The notes: a model not told the origin generated them from the sequence alone. A stretch of DNA of 64,000 nt from Cryobacterium psychrotolerans (GCF_900101115.1 NZ_FNFU01000003.1:89745-153744), one strand, 5' to 3'. Positions 28,474-38,426 are shown, counted from the first letter of the stretch. Program-made: numbers and translations.

Positions 28474-29799
28474 CTAGTAGGTCGACAGCAGGTCGGTCAG
28501 AACCCGCCTGCCAAACACTAATGCGTCCAGCGGCACCCGTTCGTCAACCCCGTGGAACATCGCCGGGAAGTCCAGCTCCGGCGGCAGCTTCAGCGGGGCG
28601 AACCCGTAACCCTTGATTCCGAGTTTGCTCAGCGCCTTGTTGTCGGTCCCCCCGGACAAAAGGTACGGCAGGACGGGTGCCCCGGGGTCGTGCTGTCCCA
28701 GCGTGGCGACGACCGCGTCGACGAGGGGTCCGCTGAACTCGGTTTCGAGGCCGATGTCCCGGTGGATGATGACGATCTCGATGTCGGGGCCGACCAGCTC
28801 GGCCACCTCTGCGAGCACCGCATCCTCTTCGCCGGGCAGCGAGCGGATGTCGATGAAGGCCTCGGCCAGGTCGGGGATCACGTTGTGCTTGTAGCCGGCC
28901 CGCAGCAGCGTGGGGTTCGTCGTGGTGCGCAGGCTCGCCTGGATGAACCCGGAGGCGGTTCCCGTGGCGAGGGCCAGTTCGTCCGGGCCGACCCGTTGTG
29001 GGTCGACGTCGAGGATGCGGGCGAGTTCCCCGAGGAGCTGGGTGGTCGTGTTCGTGAGCCGGATCGGCCATTCGCGCCGGCCGACCTTCGCCACGGCCTC
29101 GGCCAGGCGGGTGATCGCGTTGTCATGGATGAGGCGCGAGCCGTGCGCGGCCTGGCCTCGCGCGACCAGTTTGATCCAGATCAGGGCCTTCTCGCCCGTC
29201 TGCAGCAGGTAGGCCCGCTTGCCGCCGAGGGTGATTGAGTAGCCGCCGACCTCGCTGATCGCCTCGGTGGCGCCGGCGAAGAGTTCCGGGTGCGTGTCGA
29301 CCAGGTAGTGCGAGCCGAACACTCCCCCGGCCTCCTCGTCGGCGAAGAACGCGACGACGAGGTCCCGGGCGGGTTCCTTGCCGGCGCCGAGGATGTCCTG
29401 GAGCGACGCCAGTATCATGGCGTCCATGTTCTTCATGTCGACGGCGCCGCGTCCCCAGAGAAGTCCGTCCTTGATCACGCCCCCGAACGGATCCACGCTC
29501 CAGTTCGCCGGATCGGCCGGGACCACGTCGAGGTGGCCGTGCACCACCAGGGCCCCCTTGCTGCTGTCGCGGCCCTTGACCCTGGCCACGACGCTCGTGC
29601 GGCCGGGCGCCGAATCGAACACCTGCGGTTCCAGCCCGAGGCCCAGCAGCCGGGCTTCGACGTATTCGGCGGCATCCGTCTCGCCGTTCGAGCGCCCCTC
29701 CCCGTAGTTCGTGGTGTCGAGACGGATGAGATCGCGTGCGATCTCCGCCGTCAGATCCAGTCGGTTGTCGGCCACGGTGCTATCAACTGAGGGTGCCAT
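28474..29799 (-). CDS. M20/M25/M40 family zinc metallopeptidase
   Basis: A 441-residue zinc-dependent hydrolase of the M20 family (carboxypeptidase G2/succinyl-diaminopimelate desuccinylase type). The metal-binding [12 protein letters not shown], the bridging Asp in [10 protein letters not shown] and the catalytic Glu in FADEEAGG are all present; the dimerisation domain is residues ~190-300. It likely cleaves N-acyl amino acids or dipeptides. The ATG at 29799 is preferred over a GTG three codons upstream. tRNA-Leu is encoded divergently 109 bp upstream. Confidence 0.9.
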   Translation of the reverse strand: MAPSVDSTVADNRLDLTAEIARDLIRLDTTNYGEGRSNGETDAAEYVEARLLGLGLEPQVFDSAPGRTSVVARVKGRDSSKGALVVHGHLDVVPADPANWSVDPFGGVIKDGLLWGRGAVDMKNMDAMILASLQDILGAGKEPARDLVVAFFADEEAGGVFGSHYLVDTHPELFAGATEAISEVGGYSITLGGKRAYLLQTGEKALIWIKLVARGQAAHGSRLIHDNAITRLAEAVAKVGRREWPIRLTNTTTQLLGELARILDVDPQRVGPDELALATGTASGFIQASLRTTTNPTLLRAGYKHNVIPDLAEAFIDIRSLPGEEDAVLAEVAELVGPDIEIVIIHRDIGLETEFSGPLVDAVVATLGQHDPGAPVLPYLLSGGTDNKALSKLGIKGYGFAPLKLPPELDFPAMFHGVDERVPLDALVFGRRVLTDLLSTY

Positions 29800-29907
29800 G
29801 GCCCTCACGCTACCGGCATCCGATGGGTGCCGGGTGAATCAGGAGGGGTGGGAATCCGTGCTAAGTTATTCCTCGGCAGTCGATGCGAATCAGCTGCCGA
29901 AACACCT

Positions 29908-29991
29908 GCCCGGGTGGCGGAAATGGCAGACGCGCTAGCTTGAGGTGCTAGTGCCCGTAAGGGCGTGGGGGTTCAAGTCCCCCCTCGGGCA
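29908..29991 (+). tRNA. tRNA-Leu (anticodon GAG)
   Basis: An 84-nt class II tRNA. The acceptor arms are GCCCGGG (29908-29914) and CTCGGGC (29984-29990), with discriminator A at 29991. The anticodon stem CTAGC/GCTAG encloses the loop TTGAGGT, so the anticodon is GAG, reading CUC and CUU leucine codons. A long variable arm (GTGCCCGTAAGGGCGT) and GTTCAAGTC T-loop are present. CCA is not encoded. A terminator hairpin follows ~60 bp downstream. Confidence 0.97.
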
Positions 29992-30053
29992 CGGAGATTG
30001 ACAACACTGAGAAGTGCGGGCAATCAACGGGAACTGGTTGAGACAGTTCAGAG

Positions 30054-30082
30054 GGGCCGGATCGAGAGATCCGGCCCTTTTT
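30054..30082 (+). terminator. Rho-independent terminator of tRNA-Leu
   Basis: Arms GGGCCGGATC (30054-30063) and GATCCGGCCC (30068-30077) pair perfectly around a GAGA loop and are followed by TTTTT. This is the most canonical terminator in the window. It insulates the tRNA gene from the cox cluster. Confidence 0.92.
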
Positions 30083-30122
30083 CTATGCCCGTTGTGGCTG
30101 CCGTTCGCTCACGCCGATGCTC

Positions 30123-30162
30123 TTGACACCCCGGTGCCGCCGGAGCAGTATGTGTGACACAT
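30123..30162 (+). promoter_or_regulatory. candidate cox promoter with a palindromic operator
   Basis: TTGACA at 30123-30128 matches a -35 box; CAGTAT at 30146-30151, 17 bp downstream, is a weak -10 candidate. A perfect palindrome ATGTGT-G-ACACAT spans 30150-30162, overlapping the -10 region and the expected start point, a typical repressor or activator position. The TGT/ACA arms are reminiscent of GntR- or CRP-type sites, but no regulator gene is adjacent. The coxM GTG lies 55 bp downstream. Confidence 0.5.
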
Positions 30163-30216
30163 CGGTGCCCTCTTTCGTGTGCAGTGGGTGGGGCACATCG
30201 CGAAGAGGAGAGCCTT

Positions 30217-31107
30217 GTGCAGATTCCGGCCCCATTCGATTACGCCCGCGCCACCACCGTCAACGACGCCCTGGCGCTTCTGGAGCGCCATCCCGACTCA
30301 CGGGTGGTCGCCGGCGGACACAGCCTGTTGCCGATGATGAAACTCCGGCTGGCTCGGCCCGAATGGCTCATCGACATCAACGACCTGTACGAGCTCGACT
30401 TCATCCTGCGCGAGGGCGACTATCTGCGCGTCGGGGCGATGACCCGGCACACGACGCTGCTGGAGTCCCCCGAGATCGCCCGCCTTTTCCCGATCATCAC
30501 TGACGCCGAGCGGGTGATCGCGGATCCCATCGTGCGCAACCGCGGCACCATCGGAGGTTCGCTGTGCCAGGCCGATCCGGCCGAGGACCTGTCTACCTGC
30601 TGCGTGGTCCTGCGCGCCGAGGCGGTCATCCGCGGCCCGGGCGGGGAGCGCACGGTCTCGATGAGCGAGTTCCACCGGGGGCCGTACGAGACGGCCGTCG
30701 CCCAGAACGAGATCCTCGTCGAGGTTCGCTTTCCGATCCTCCCGCGCTCCGGAAGCGCCTACGAAAAGGTCGAACGCCGGGTCGGCGACTGGGCCGTCGT
30801 TGCGGCCGGCGCCGCTGTCTCACTCGCTGAGGACGGCACGATCGACGACGTCGCCATCGGGCTCACGGCGGCCGGTATCGACCGGACCATCACGGAGGCC
30901 GAAGCCGTGCTGCACGGCAAGAAGCCGACCGAGGGTCTGTTCATCGAGGCCGGTCGGATTGCGGCCGCGGCATCCGACCCGATCGCCGACCAGCGCGGCC
31001 CGGTCGACTACAAGCGGCACCTCGCAGACGAACTCACGCGACGGGTGCTGCGGCACGCCTGCGCGCGCGCCCTCGAAGTCCGGCACACGACAACCCAGGA
31101 AGGCTGA
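30217..31107 (+). CDS. coxM: aerobic CO dehydrogenase FAD-binding medium subunit
   Basis: The flavoprotein subunit of molybdenum-copper CO dehydrogenase passes electrons from the iron-sulphur subunit to the acceptor. The 296 residues match CoxM. The FAD motif AGGHS is at residues 32-36 and TIGGS at 111-115, the positions known for the Oligotropha enzyme. The GTG start at 30217 has GAAGAGGAG just upstream. It is first in the cox cluster; coxS begins 4 bp after its stop. The order coxM-coxS-coxL is typical of form I clusters. Confidence 0.95.
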   Translation: MQIPAPFDYARATTVNDALALLERHPDSRVVAGGHSLLPMMKLRLARPEWLIDINDLYELDFILREGDYLRVGAMTRHTTLLESPEIARLFPIITDAERVIADPIVRNRGTIGGSLCQADPAEDLSTCCVVLRAEAVIRGPGGERTVSMSEFHRGPYETAVAQNEILVEVRFPILPRSGSAYEKVERRVGDWAVVAAGAAVSLAEDGTIDDVAIGLTAAGIDRTITEAEAVLHGKKPTEGLFIEAGRIAAAASDPIADQRGPVDYKRHLADELTRRVLRHACARALEVRHTTTQEG

Positions 31108-31111
31108 ACCC

Positions 31112-31606
31112 ATGCAGATCAGCATGACGGTGAACGGCGAAGACATCACCCGCGAGATCGAACCGAGGGTGCTGCTCGTACACTTCATTCGCGACGTCCT
31201 GCGTCTGACCGGCACACACTGGGGCTGCGACACCAGCAATTGCGGCACCTGCGTCGTGCTGATGGACGGTCTGCCGGTGAAATCCTGCACCGTGCTCGCG
31301 GCGATGGCCGACGGGCACGCGATCACCACCGTCGAGGGCCTCGCCACCGGGGCAAAGCTTGACCCGGTGCAGCAGGGGTTCATGGAGGAACACGGCCTGC
31401 AGTGCGGTTTCTGCACACCGGGCATGATGCTCACCGCCCGGGCCCTGCTCGACCGGAATCCGCACCCCGACGACGGCGAGATCCGCGAGGCGATCTCGGG
31501 CCAGATGTGCCGGTGCACCGGATACGCCACCATCGTGCGCTCAGTGAAGTGGGCCGCCGAACACCCCGCAGCGCAGGAGACCACCGGAGAAGAGGTGACC
31601 GCATGA
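31112..31606 (+). CDS. coxS: aerobic CO dehydrogenase small [2Fe-2S] subunit
   Basis: A 164-residue subunit carrying two [2Fe-2S] clusters. The N-terminal ferredoxin-like cluster uses Cys39, Cys44, Cys47 and Cys59. The C-terminal helical cluster uses Cys98, Cys101, Cys133 and Cys135 in CGFC and CRCTGY. It relays electrons from the CoxL molybdenum-copper site to the CoxM flavin. The stop codon overlaps the coxL start (ATGA), so the two subunits are translationally coupled. Confidence 0.96.
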   Translation: MQISMTVNGEDITREIEPRVLLVHFIRDVLRLTGTHWGCDTSNCGTCVVLMDGLPVKSCTVLAAMADGHAITTVEGLATGAKLDPVQQGFMEEHGLQCGFCTPGMMLTARALLDRNPHPDDGEIREAISGQMCRCTGYATIVRSVKWAAEHPAAQETTGEEVTA

Positions 31607-33996
31607 CCATCATCGAAGAGCACCCCGCCAACCCGGCGGCCGGCGACGCCGACCGCCCGATCGGGTACGGCCGTCTCCAGCGCAAGGAAGACCCCCGGTT
31701 CGTCCGCGGCAAGGGCAACTACGTCGACGACATCGTGCTGCCCGGCATGCTGCACGGCGCGATCCTGCGCGCCCCCGTGGCGCACGCCCGCCTGGTCTCG
31801 ATCGACACGAGCAAGGCTCTCGCCCACCCCGGCGTCAAGGCGGTCATCACCGGCCAGGACCTGCTGGGGCTGAAGCTCGCCTGGGCGCCCACCCTCTCCG
31901 CCGATGTGCAGGCCGTGCTCGTCACCGACAAGGTACGTTTCCAGGGCCAGGAGGTCGCCTTCGTCGTCGCCGACGACCGCTACTCAGCCCGCGACGCGCT
32001 CGAACTGATCGAGGTCGACTACGACGTGCTGCCGCCGGTCGTGGATGTCCGCAAGGCGCTCGACCCCGGCGCGCCCGTCATCCGCGACGAGATCGAGGGT
32101 CGGACCGACAACCACATCTTCGACTGGGAGGCGGGCGACAAGGCAGAGTGCGACGCCGTCTTCGCATCGGCAGACGTCGTCGTGTCGCAGGAGATGGTCT
32201 ACCCGCGCGTGCACCCGGCGCCGATGGAAACCTGCGGTGCCGTCGCGGACTACGAGCCGATCGACGGCACGCTGACCCTCTACGAAACCTCGCAGGCTCC
32301 GCACGCCCACCGAACCCTGTTCGCGATCGTGGCCGGGATCCCGGAGCACAAGATCCGGATCGTCTCACCCGACATCGGCGGGGGGTTCGGCAACAAGGTC
32401 GGCATCTATCCGGGGTACATCCTCGCCGTGGTCGGGTCGATCGTGACGGGCAAACCGGTCAAGTGGATGGAGGACCGGTCGGAGAACCTGATGTCGACAT
32501 CCTTCGCCCGCGATTACATCATGCAGGGCGAGATCGCGGCCACGAAAGACGGCAAGATCCTCGCGCTGCGAACGAACGTGCTCGCCGACCACGGGGCCTT
32601 CAACGCGACGGCACAGCCGACAAAGTACCCGGCCGGCTTCTTCCACATCTTCACCGGCAGCTACGACCTGCAGGCCGCGCACTGCAAGGTGACCGGCGTG
32701 TACACGAACAAGGCGCCCGGCGGCGTGGCCTACGCCTGTTCCTTCCGGGTCACCGAAGCGGTGTACCTGGTCGAACGGATGGTCGACATCCTCGCCCGGA
32801 AGCTGGAGATGGACCCCGCGGAACTCCGGCTGAAGAATCTGATCAAGCCCGAGCAATTCCCGTACAAGAACAAGACGGGCTGGGAGTACGACTCCGGCGA
32901 TTACGCGACGGCGCTCCGCAAGTCGATGGACATGGCGGGCTACGACGAACTCAGGCGAGAGCAGAAGGAGAAGCGTGCGCGCGGCGAGCTGATGGGCATC
33001 GGCATCTCCTTCTTCACCGAGACGGTCGGCGCCGGACCGCGCAAGCACATGGACATCGTCGGCCTCGGAATGAACGACGGGGCCGAGCTGCGGGTGCATC
33101 CTACGGGCAAAGCCGTCGTCAGGATCTCCGTGCAGAGCCAGGGCCAGGGCCATGAGACGACGTTCGCCCAGATCGTGGCTGAGGAGCTCGGCATTCCGCC
33201 GGAAGACATCGACGTCGTGCACGGCGACACCGACCAGACGCCGTTCGGCCTGGGCACCTATGGCAGCCGGTCCACACCGGTCAGCGGCGCCGCCGTTGCC
33301 CTCGTCGCCCGCAAGGTCAGGGAGAAGGCGAAGTTCATCGCCGCCGCGATGCTCGAGACCCGGCCGGAGGACCTCGAGTGGGAGAAGGGCCGCTGGTTCG
33401 TCAAGGGCGACCCGAGCGCCGGGAAGACCATCGCCGAAATCTCCATGGGCGCCCACGGCACCGTCGCCCTGCCGGAGGGCATCGACGGCAACCTCGACGC
33501 CGAGGTCACCTACGACCCGCCCAACCTCACCTTCCCGTTCGGCGCGTACATCTGCGTCGTCGACGTCGACCCGGGAACCGGCCACGTCAAGGTGCGGCGC
33601 TTCATCGCCGTCGACGACTGCGGCACGCGGATCAACCCGATGATCATCGAAGGGCAGGTGCACGGCGGTCTGACCGACGGCGTGGGCATGGCGCTGATGC
33701 AGTTCATCGAGTTCGACGCGGAGGGCAACAACCTCGGCGGGACGTTCATGGACTACCTCATCCCCACGGCCCTGGAGGTGCCGAACTGGGAGACGGGATT
33801 CACCGTGACACCCTCGCCGCACCACCCGATCGGCGCGAAGGGCATCGGCGAGTCGGCCACCGTGGGTTCTCCGCCCGCGATCGTCAACGCCGTCGTGGAT
33901 GCGCTGGCGCCCTTCGGAATCCAGCACATGGACATGCCGTGCACCCCGGCCCGCGTCTGGGCCGCCATGCAGGGCCGTCCTCGGCCCCCGATCTAA
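31603..33996 (+). CDS. coxL: aerobic CO dehydrogenase large (molybdenum-copper) subunit, form I
   Basis: Catalytic subunit oxidising CO to CO2 with water at a bimetallic Mo-S-Cu site. The 797 residues match CoxL. The active-site loop AYACSFR (residues 376-382, with Cys379 as the copper ligand) is the signature of form I, bona fide CO dehydrogenases; form II enzymes carry AYRGAGR there. GGGFGNKVG (near residue 265) and the C-terminal [22 protein letters not shown] are molybdenum-cofactor-binding regions, the latter with the conserved Glu. The frame is intact, with no sign of decay, so a working enzyme is expected. Maturation genes follow on the same strand. Confidence 0.96.
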   Translation: MTIIEEHPANPAAGDADRPIGYGRLQRKEDPRFVRGKGNYVDDIVLPGMLHGAILRAPVAHARLVSIDTSKALAHPGVKAVITGQDLLGLKLAWAPTLSADVQAVLVTDKVRFQGQEVAFVVADDRYSARDALELIEVDYDVLPPVVDVRKALDPGAPVIRDEIEGRTDNHIFDWEAGDKAECDAVFASADVVVSQEMVYPRVHPAPMETCGAVADYEPIDGTLTLYETSQAPHAHRTLFAIVAGIPEHKIRIVSPDIGGGFGNKVGIYPGYILAVVGSIVTGKPVKWMEDRSENLMSTSFARDYIMQGEIAATKDGKILALRTNVLADHGAFNATAQPTKYPAGFFHIFTGSYDLQAAHCKVTGVYTNKAPGGVAYACSFRVTEAVYLVERMVDILARKLEMDPAELRLKNLIKPEQFPYKNKTGWEYDSGDYATALRKSMDMAGYDELRREQKEKRARGELMGIGISFFTETVGAGPRKHMDIVGLGMNDGAELRVHPTGKAVVRISVQSQGQGHETTFAQIVAEELGIPPEDIDVVHGDTDQTPFGLGTYGSRSTPVSGAAVALVARKVREKAKFIAAAMLETRPEDLEWEKGRWFVKGDPSAGKTIAEISMGAHGTVALPEGIDGNLDAEVTYDPPNLTFPFGAYICVVDVDPGTGHVKVRRFIAVDDCGTRINPMIIEGQVHGGLTDGVGMALMQFIEFDAEGNNLGGTFMDYLIPTALEVPNWETGFTVTPSPHHPIGAKGIGESATVGSPPAIVNAVVDALAPFGIQHMDMPCTPARVWAAMQGRPRPPI

Positions 33997-33997
33997 C

Positions 33998-34906
33998 ATG
34001 GCGGCGCTGGGGGCAACCCTCACGGAGAGGGCGCAGGAGCTCGCCGGTCGCCGGGAGCCGTTTGTTCGCGCCACGGTGGTGCGAGCCCAGCATCCGACCA
34101 GCGCGCACGCCGGCGATACCGCCCTGATCCATGCGAGTGGGCAGATCGACGGGTTTGTCGGAGGCAACTGCGTGGAGGCGTCGGTGCGGGAGTACGGCCT
34201 GATGACCCTGTCCACCCAGGAGCCGATCCTCCTGCGGGTCGTTCCCGGCGAGCCGTCACGGCTGCGAGAGGAAGGCGCGGTCGAAGTCTCCAACCCGTGC
34301 CTGAGCGGGGGCGCGATCGAGATCTTCCTCGAGCCATGGATCCCGGCGCCCCGGGTGCTGGTGGTCGGATCGACACCCGTCGCTGCGGCCCTGGCCCAGC
34401 TGGGGGCCGGGGTGGGCCTGCACATGGAGCTCGCAGACGGGGGTTCGGCGGAACCGCGCCCCGACGACGCGGCCCTCATCGTCGCCTCGCACGGCCGGGA
34501 CGAAGAACCCGCCCTGACGGCTGCCCTCCGCGCCGGCGTCCCCTATGTGGCACTCGTGGCCAGCGCGACCCGCGGCGCCGCCGTGCTCGCCTCCCTCGAC
34601 GTCGACGAGGAGCAGCGTTCCCGGGTGTACAGCCCGGCCGGTCTGCGTCTCGGTGCCCGCACGCCGGGCGAGATCGCGCTCTCGATCCTCGCCCAGCTGA
34701 TTTCCGAACGCGCCCAGGACCGGCCGCCGGAGACCGCACCCTCGGTCGCGGTCAGTGCGGCGATCGACCCCGTCTGCGGGATGACCGTGGTCGCGGTGGA
34801 GGCGAGCCTGCACGCCGACTACGCCGGCGACACGGTCTACTTCTGCTCGGAGGGCTGTCGCAGGGCATTCCTGGCCGATCCGGAGGCGTATGCCGTCGCC
34901 CCCTGA
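33998..34906 (+). CDS. XdhC/CoxI family protein with C-terminal YHS metal-binding domain
   Basis: A 302-residue protein. Residues ~1-245 are an XdhC/CoxI-type maturation factor (GGNCVEASVREYG, NPCLSGGAIEIFLEP, Rossmann-like APRVLVVGSTPV). Residues ~250-298 form a YHS domain: DPVCGMTV, then VYFCSEGCRRAFLADPEAY. XdhC proteins bind and help sulphurate the molybdenum cofactor. YHS domains occur in copper- and heavy-metal-handling proteins. In a CO dehydrogenase cluster, the fusion suggests a role in assembling the Mo-S-Cu site, perhaps delivering copper; this is inference. It starts one base after coxL. Confidence 0.85.
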   Translation: MAALGATLTERAQELAGRREPFVRATVVRAQHPTSAHAGDTALIHASGQIDGFVGGNCVEASVREYGLMTLSTQEPILLRVVPGEPSRLREEGAVEVSNPCLSGGAIEIFLEPWIPAPRVLVVGSTPVAAALAQLGAGVGLHMELADGGSAEPRPDDAALIVASHGRDEEPALTAALRAGVPYVALVASATRGAAVLASLDVDEEQRSRVYSPAGLRLGARTPGEIALSILAQLISERAQDRPPETAPSVAVSAAIDPVCGMTVVAVEASLHADYAGDTVYFCSEGCRRAFLADPEAYAVAP

Positions 34907-35498
34907 TGTCCGCACCGCCGGACTCGTCCTGGCCGCCGGGGCGTCGCTCCGGTTCGGCCGGCCGAAGCAGCTGCTCCCCTACCGCGGCGGGGTCATCCTC
35001 GACGCCGTCCTCGCCACGGCACGGGCGAGCGGTCTCGACCAGATCGTGCTGGCCCTCGGCGGGGCGGGCGACGCCGTCCGGCACACGGTTGACACCCGGG
35101 GCTGCGATCTCGTCGACAACCCCGACTACCCGGCCGGATGCTCCTCCTCGATCGCCGCGGCCATTCCGGCCCTGCACCCCGACACCGGCGTTCTGGTGCT
35201 GCTGCTCGGGGATCAGCCGGAGGTGCGCCCGGAGACGGTGCGGCACCTGCTGGAGGGACGCGGCCGGTCCCCCATCGCGGTCTGCCGCTACGACGACGGC
35301 ATCGGGCATCCGTTCGCCTTCGACCGCACCATCCTGCCGGGCCTCGCCGCCCTGCACGGGGACAAGGCGATCTGGAAGCTCCTCGAGCAGCGTGCGGACG
35401 ATGTCACCGAAGTCCGGATACGCGGACCGATTCCCCTGGACATCGACACCGAAGCCGACTACGAGCGTGCGCTCGCCGACGTGCAGGAGCTCGGATGA
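34890..35498 (+). CDS. MobA/MocA-like molybdenum cofactor nucleotidyltransferase
   Basis: A 202-residue NTP transferase of the MobA/MocA family. The N-terminal nucleotide loop LVLAAGASLRFGRPKQLLPY and the acidic LLLGDQPEVRPETV are conserved. MocA makes molybdopterin cytosine dinucleotide, the cofactor form used by CO dehydrogenase, so the gene fits its context well. The ATG at 34890 overlaps the XdhC-YHS gene by 17 bp. The stop codon overlaps the next ATG (ATGA). The specificity for CTP over GTP is inferred from context. Confidence 0.88.
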   Translation: MPSPPDVRTAGLVLAAGASLRFGRPKQLLPYRGGVILDAVLATARASGLDQIVLALGGAGDAVRHTVDTRGCDLVDNPDYPAGCSSSIAAAIPALHPDTGVLVLLLGDQPEVRPETVRHLLEGRGRSPIAVCRYDDGIGHPFAFDRTILPGLAALHGDKAIWKLLEQRADDVTEVRIRGPIPLDIDTEADYERALADVQELG

Positions 35499-36418
35499 GT
35501 CGCCCGGCGCGCCCGGGCGTGGATGAGGCGATGCAGCGTCTGGTGCCCGACGTCGCCACCCTGCTGGATTCCCTGAACGCCGAGGACTACCTGGCCGACG
35601 TCGGCCTCGCGACCGCGCTGTTCCTCGCGGTGCGGTTGCCGCAGCCCATCCTGCTCGAGGGCGAGCCGGGCGTGGGAAAGACGGAGGCGGCCAAGGCCCT
35701 GGCCCGAGTGCTGGACACTCCTCTGTACCGCCTGCAATGCTACGAGGGCATCGACGCGGGCGAGGCGCTCTACGAATGGAACTACCCCCGCCAGCTGCTG
35801 GGGATCCGGCTGGCCGAGGCCCGGAACGTCGACATCGACGAAACCGACCTGTTCGGATCGAACTACCTGCTGCGCCGCCCCCTGCTGCAGGCGATCGAGC
35901 ACCCCGGGCCGCGCCCTGCCGTCCTGCTGCTCGACGAGATCGACCGCGCCGACGCCGAGTTCGAGGCGTTCACCTTCGAGCTTCTGGCCGAGGCCGCGGT
36001 CACGATCCCCGAACTCGGCACGGTGCAGGCCTCCCATCCGCCCATCGTCATCCTCACCTCCAACCGCACCCGGGACCTGCACGACGCCCTCACCCGCCGT
36101 TGCCTGTACCACTGGATCGACTACCCCGGCCCCGAACGGATCGCCGAGATCGTTCGTCGCCGAGTGCCGCGGAGCGCCGAGCGGATCGCGATCGACGCCG
36201 CGTCGGCCATCACCCGGCTGCGCACCCTGGACATGGTCAAACCCCCCGGCATAGCCGAGGCCATCGACTGGGTGTCCGCGCTCACCGTGCTCGGCGTGGA
36301 CCGGCTCGACGCCCGCACCGTCGACCAGACCTGGGGATCAGTCCTCAAGAACCGCGACGACCTCGACCTCGCCGGCAGCCGCGGGTCGGCCTGGGTCGTC
36401 GGAGGCGACCATGGCTGA
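35495..36418 (+). CDS. coxD: MoxR-type AAA+ ATPase CoxD
   Basis: A 307-residue AAA+ ATPase of the MoxR group. The Walker A motif GEPGVGKT is at residues 56-63, Walker B is VLLLDEIDRAD and sensor 1 is ILTSNRTRD. In Oligotropha, CoxD is a chaperone needed for sulphur and copper insertion into the CO dehydrogenase active site. It works with the VWA protein CoxE, encoded next with an 8-bp overlap. The protein is predicted cytoplasmic. Intact family length. Confidence 0.93.
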   Translation: MSRPARPGVDEAMQRLVPDVATLLDSLNAEDYLADVGLATALFLAVRLPQPILLEGEPGVGKTEAAKALARVLDTPLYRLQCYEGIDAGEALYEWNYPRQLLGIRLAEARNVDIDETDLFGSNYLLRRPLLQAIEHPGPRPAVLLLDEIDRADAEFEAFTFELLAEAAVTIPELGTVQASHPPIVILTSNRTRDLHDALTRRCLYHWIDYPGPERIAEIVRRRVPRSAERIAIDAASAITRLRTLDMVKPPGIAEAIDWVSALTVLGVDRLDARTVDQTWGSVLKNRDDLDLAGSRGSAWVVGGDHG

Positions 36419-37676
36419 GCCCGGGCGCTCGATCACCCCGACGAGCGTGGAGGCGGCCGCGCTGGCAGTGGGTTTCATGACGGCGCTCCGCCGGGCCGGA
36501 CTGCCCACCTCCCCCGACCGCGCGGCGCGGCTCGCCGACGCGTTCCGGCTCGTGCCCCCGGATGCCCGGGAGCGCCTCTACTGGACCAGCAGGGTCGTGC
36601 TCGTCTCCTCGAGTGAACAGGTGCCCGTGTTCGACGCGGTGTTCGACGCCGTGTTCGGCGGCTTCCTCGACCCGGCCGACAGCCGCGGTGACACCAACGC
36701 TCCCCCGGCGATCGGCTCAGAGCCGCGGACCCGCCCGACGGCACCCGACAACCGGCCGACCGGCGCCGCGGAGACGGACGTGAGCCCGCGGCCGTCCGCG
36801 GCGCTGCCCGGGCCGGAGGGCCAGGCCGACCAGTCGGGTCCGGAACGGGAGGCCCTGCTGCTGGTGGCCTCCGCCGAGGAACGCCTGCACGAGACATCCT
36901 TCGCCGATCTCTCCCAAGACGAGATCGCCCAGATCCGACAGCTCGTGCGCCGGATCGTGTTGTCCACGCCCGAACGCCGCAGTCGGCGCACGCGTCGGTC
37001 GGCGCGGGCCACCGAGCGCCTGGACCTTCGACGCACCGTGCGCGCCGCCGAACGTTCCGGGGGCGACTCCATCCGGCTCGTCTACTCACGCCGCCGCCCG
37101 CGCCTCCGCCGGCTGGTCCTGCTGTGCGACGTGTCCGGCTCGATGGAGCCGTACACGAGGGTCTTCCTGTCCCTGCTGCAGGGATCGGTCGCCGGCGCGC
37201 AGGCGGAGGCGTTCGTCTTCTCCACCCGGCTGACCAGGCTCACCCGGCAGCTGGCCACCCGCGACCCGGACCAGGCGCTCGCGCGCGCCGCCGGGAGTGC
37301 CTCGGACTGGGCGGGCGGCACCCGCCTCGCGGAAAGCATCCGCCGGTTCATCGACGAGCACGGCCGCCGCGGCCTCGCGCGGGGCGCGGTCGTCGTGGTC
37401 ATCTCCGACGGCTGGGCACAGGATGCCCCGGAGCAGGTCGGCGCCCAGATGGCCCGCCTCCGGCGCCTCGCCCACCGCATCGTCTGGGTCAACCCGCGGA
37501 AGGTGGCCGCCGGCTACCAGCCGCTGGCGGGCGGCATGGCCGCCGCGATGCCGTACATCGACTCCTTCGTCAGCGGGCACAGCTTCGCGGCCCTGGCCGA
37601 GGTGGCCGCGGCGATCCGGAACGACCGCCCGGCGATGCCGGGCAGACGGCAACACACGACCAGCGACAACACCTGA
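36411..37676 (+). CDS. coxE: VWA domain protein CoxE
   Basis: A 421-residue protein of the CoxE family: an N-terminal helical region, a low-complexity linker rich in Pro, Ala and Glu (residues ~90-150), and a C-terminal von Willebrand factor A domain with the metal-ion-dependent adhesion site DVSGS (Asp240, Ser242, Ser244). CoxE partners CoxD in posttranslational maturation of CO dehydrogenase. The MoxR-VWA pairing is widespread for metalloenzyme activation. Overlaps coxD by 8 bp; coxG follows after 18 bp. Confidence 0.93.
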   Translation: MAEPGRSITPTSVEAAALAVGFMTALRRAGLPTSPDRAARLADAFRLVPPDARERLYWTSRVVLVSSSEQVPVFDAVFDAVFGGFLDPADSRGDTNAPPAIGSEPRTRPTAPDNRPTGAAETDVSPRPSAALPGPEGQADQSGPEREALLLVASAEERLHETSFADLSQDEIAQIRQLVRRIVLSTPERRSRRTRRSARATERLDLRRTVRAAERSGGDSIRLVYSRRRPRLRRLVLLCDVSGSMEPYTRVFLSLLQGSVAGAQAEAFVFSTRLTRLTRQLATRDPDQALARAAGSASDWAGGTRLAESIRRFIDEHGRRGLARGAVVVVISDGWAQDAPEQVGAQMARLRRLAHRIVWVNPRKVAAGYQPLAGGMAAAMPYIDSFVSGHSFAALAEVAAAIRNDRPAMPGRRQHTTSDNT

Positions 37677-37694
37677 CAAGAAGAGGACACCATC

Positions 37695-38399
37695 ATGGAA
37701 CTAGAGAGCACTTTTTCCGTCGTCGCACCGATCGACGAGGTATGGGCGACAATCATGGACTTTGAACGGGTCGCCGGCTGTGTGCCGGGGGCTCAGATCC
37801 TGAACAAGCTGTCCGAGGACGCGTACCAGGTCGGCATGAAGGTCAAGCTGGGACCCGTGTCCATGCAGTACAAGGGCCTGCTGAACGTGCTCGAGCGCGA
37901 CGTCGCAAACCACCGTGCCGTGTTCGAAGGGAAGGCGCAGGAGGCCCGCGGCCAGGGAACCGCCCAGGGAACCGGGAGCCTCGTGCTCGTCCAGGACGGA
38001 GACACCACGCGCGGCACCGTCACCGGGGACATTGCCCTGTCCGGCAAGGTCGCCGCGATGGGCAGGGGCGTCATCGGAAGCGTCACGGACCAGATGATGG
38101 CCCTGTTCGCCGAGAACCTTCAGGCCATGATTGCGGCGCCGGTGGGTGGGGCACCCGCCGCAGGCGCGTCGACACCGGCGACCGAAGAGCGTCCCGCAGC
38201 CGCCGGTGCGGCCCCCGGCGGCCCGGCGCGACCGAAGGCTGCACCGGCGCCGGACACGAGCCTGGACGCGTTCGCCTTCGCCAAGGGCATGATCACCGAC
38301 CAGCTCAGCAGCCCGCCGAAGCTCCTCGGCCTGCTCGCCGCGGTCGCCTTCATCGCCTACCGGATCGGCCGACACGGGTCGCGAAAGTCCGGGCGATGA
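37695..38399 (+). CDS. coxG: CoxG family SRPBCC protein with C-terminal membrane anchor
   Basis: A 234-residue protein. Residues 1-~145 form an SRPBCC (START-like) lipid-binding fold (ESTFSVVAPIDEVWATIMDFERVAGCVPG). A flexible Ala/Pro-rich linker (~147-190) leads to a C-terminal hydrophobic helix (LLGLLAAVAFIAYRIG) ending in a basic tail, a tail anchor. CoxG is reported to link CO dehydrogenase to the membrane and to quinone. The long linker fits a tether that lets the domain shuttle between enzyme and membrane. Good ribosome-binding site (AAGAGGA) before the ATG. Confidence 0.92.
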   Translation: MELESTFSVVAPIDEVWATIMDFERVAGCVPGAQILNKLSEDAYQVGMKVKLGPVSMQYKGLLNVLERDVANHRAVFEGKAQEARGQGTAQGTGSLVLVQDGDTTRGTVTGDIALSGKVAAMGRGVIGSVTDQMMALFAENLQAMIAAPVGGAPAAGASTPATEERPAAAGAAPGGPARPKAAPAPDTSLDAFAFAKGMITDQLSSPPKLLGLLAAVAFIAYRIGRHGSRKSGR

Positions 38400-38426
38400 T
38401 GATCGCGCTCCCCGGGTGCGACTCGG

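Noticed and set aside
32365-34479. A 704-codon frame antisense to coxL
   Set aside because: No domain, shadow of a form I CoxL with intact motifs, and spans the coxL/XdhC gene boundary.
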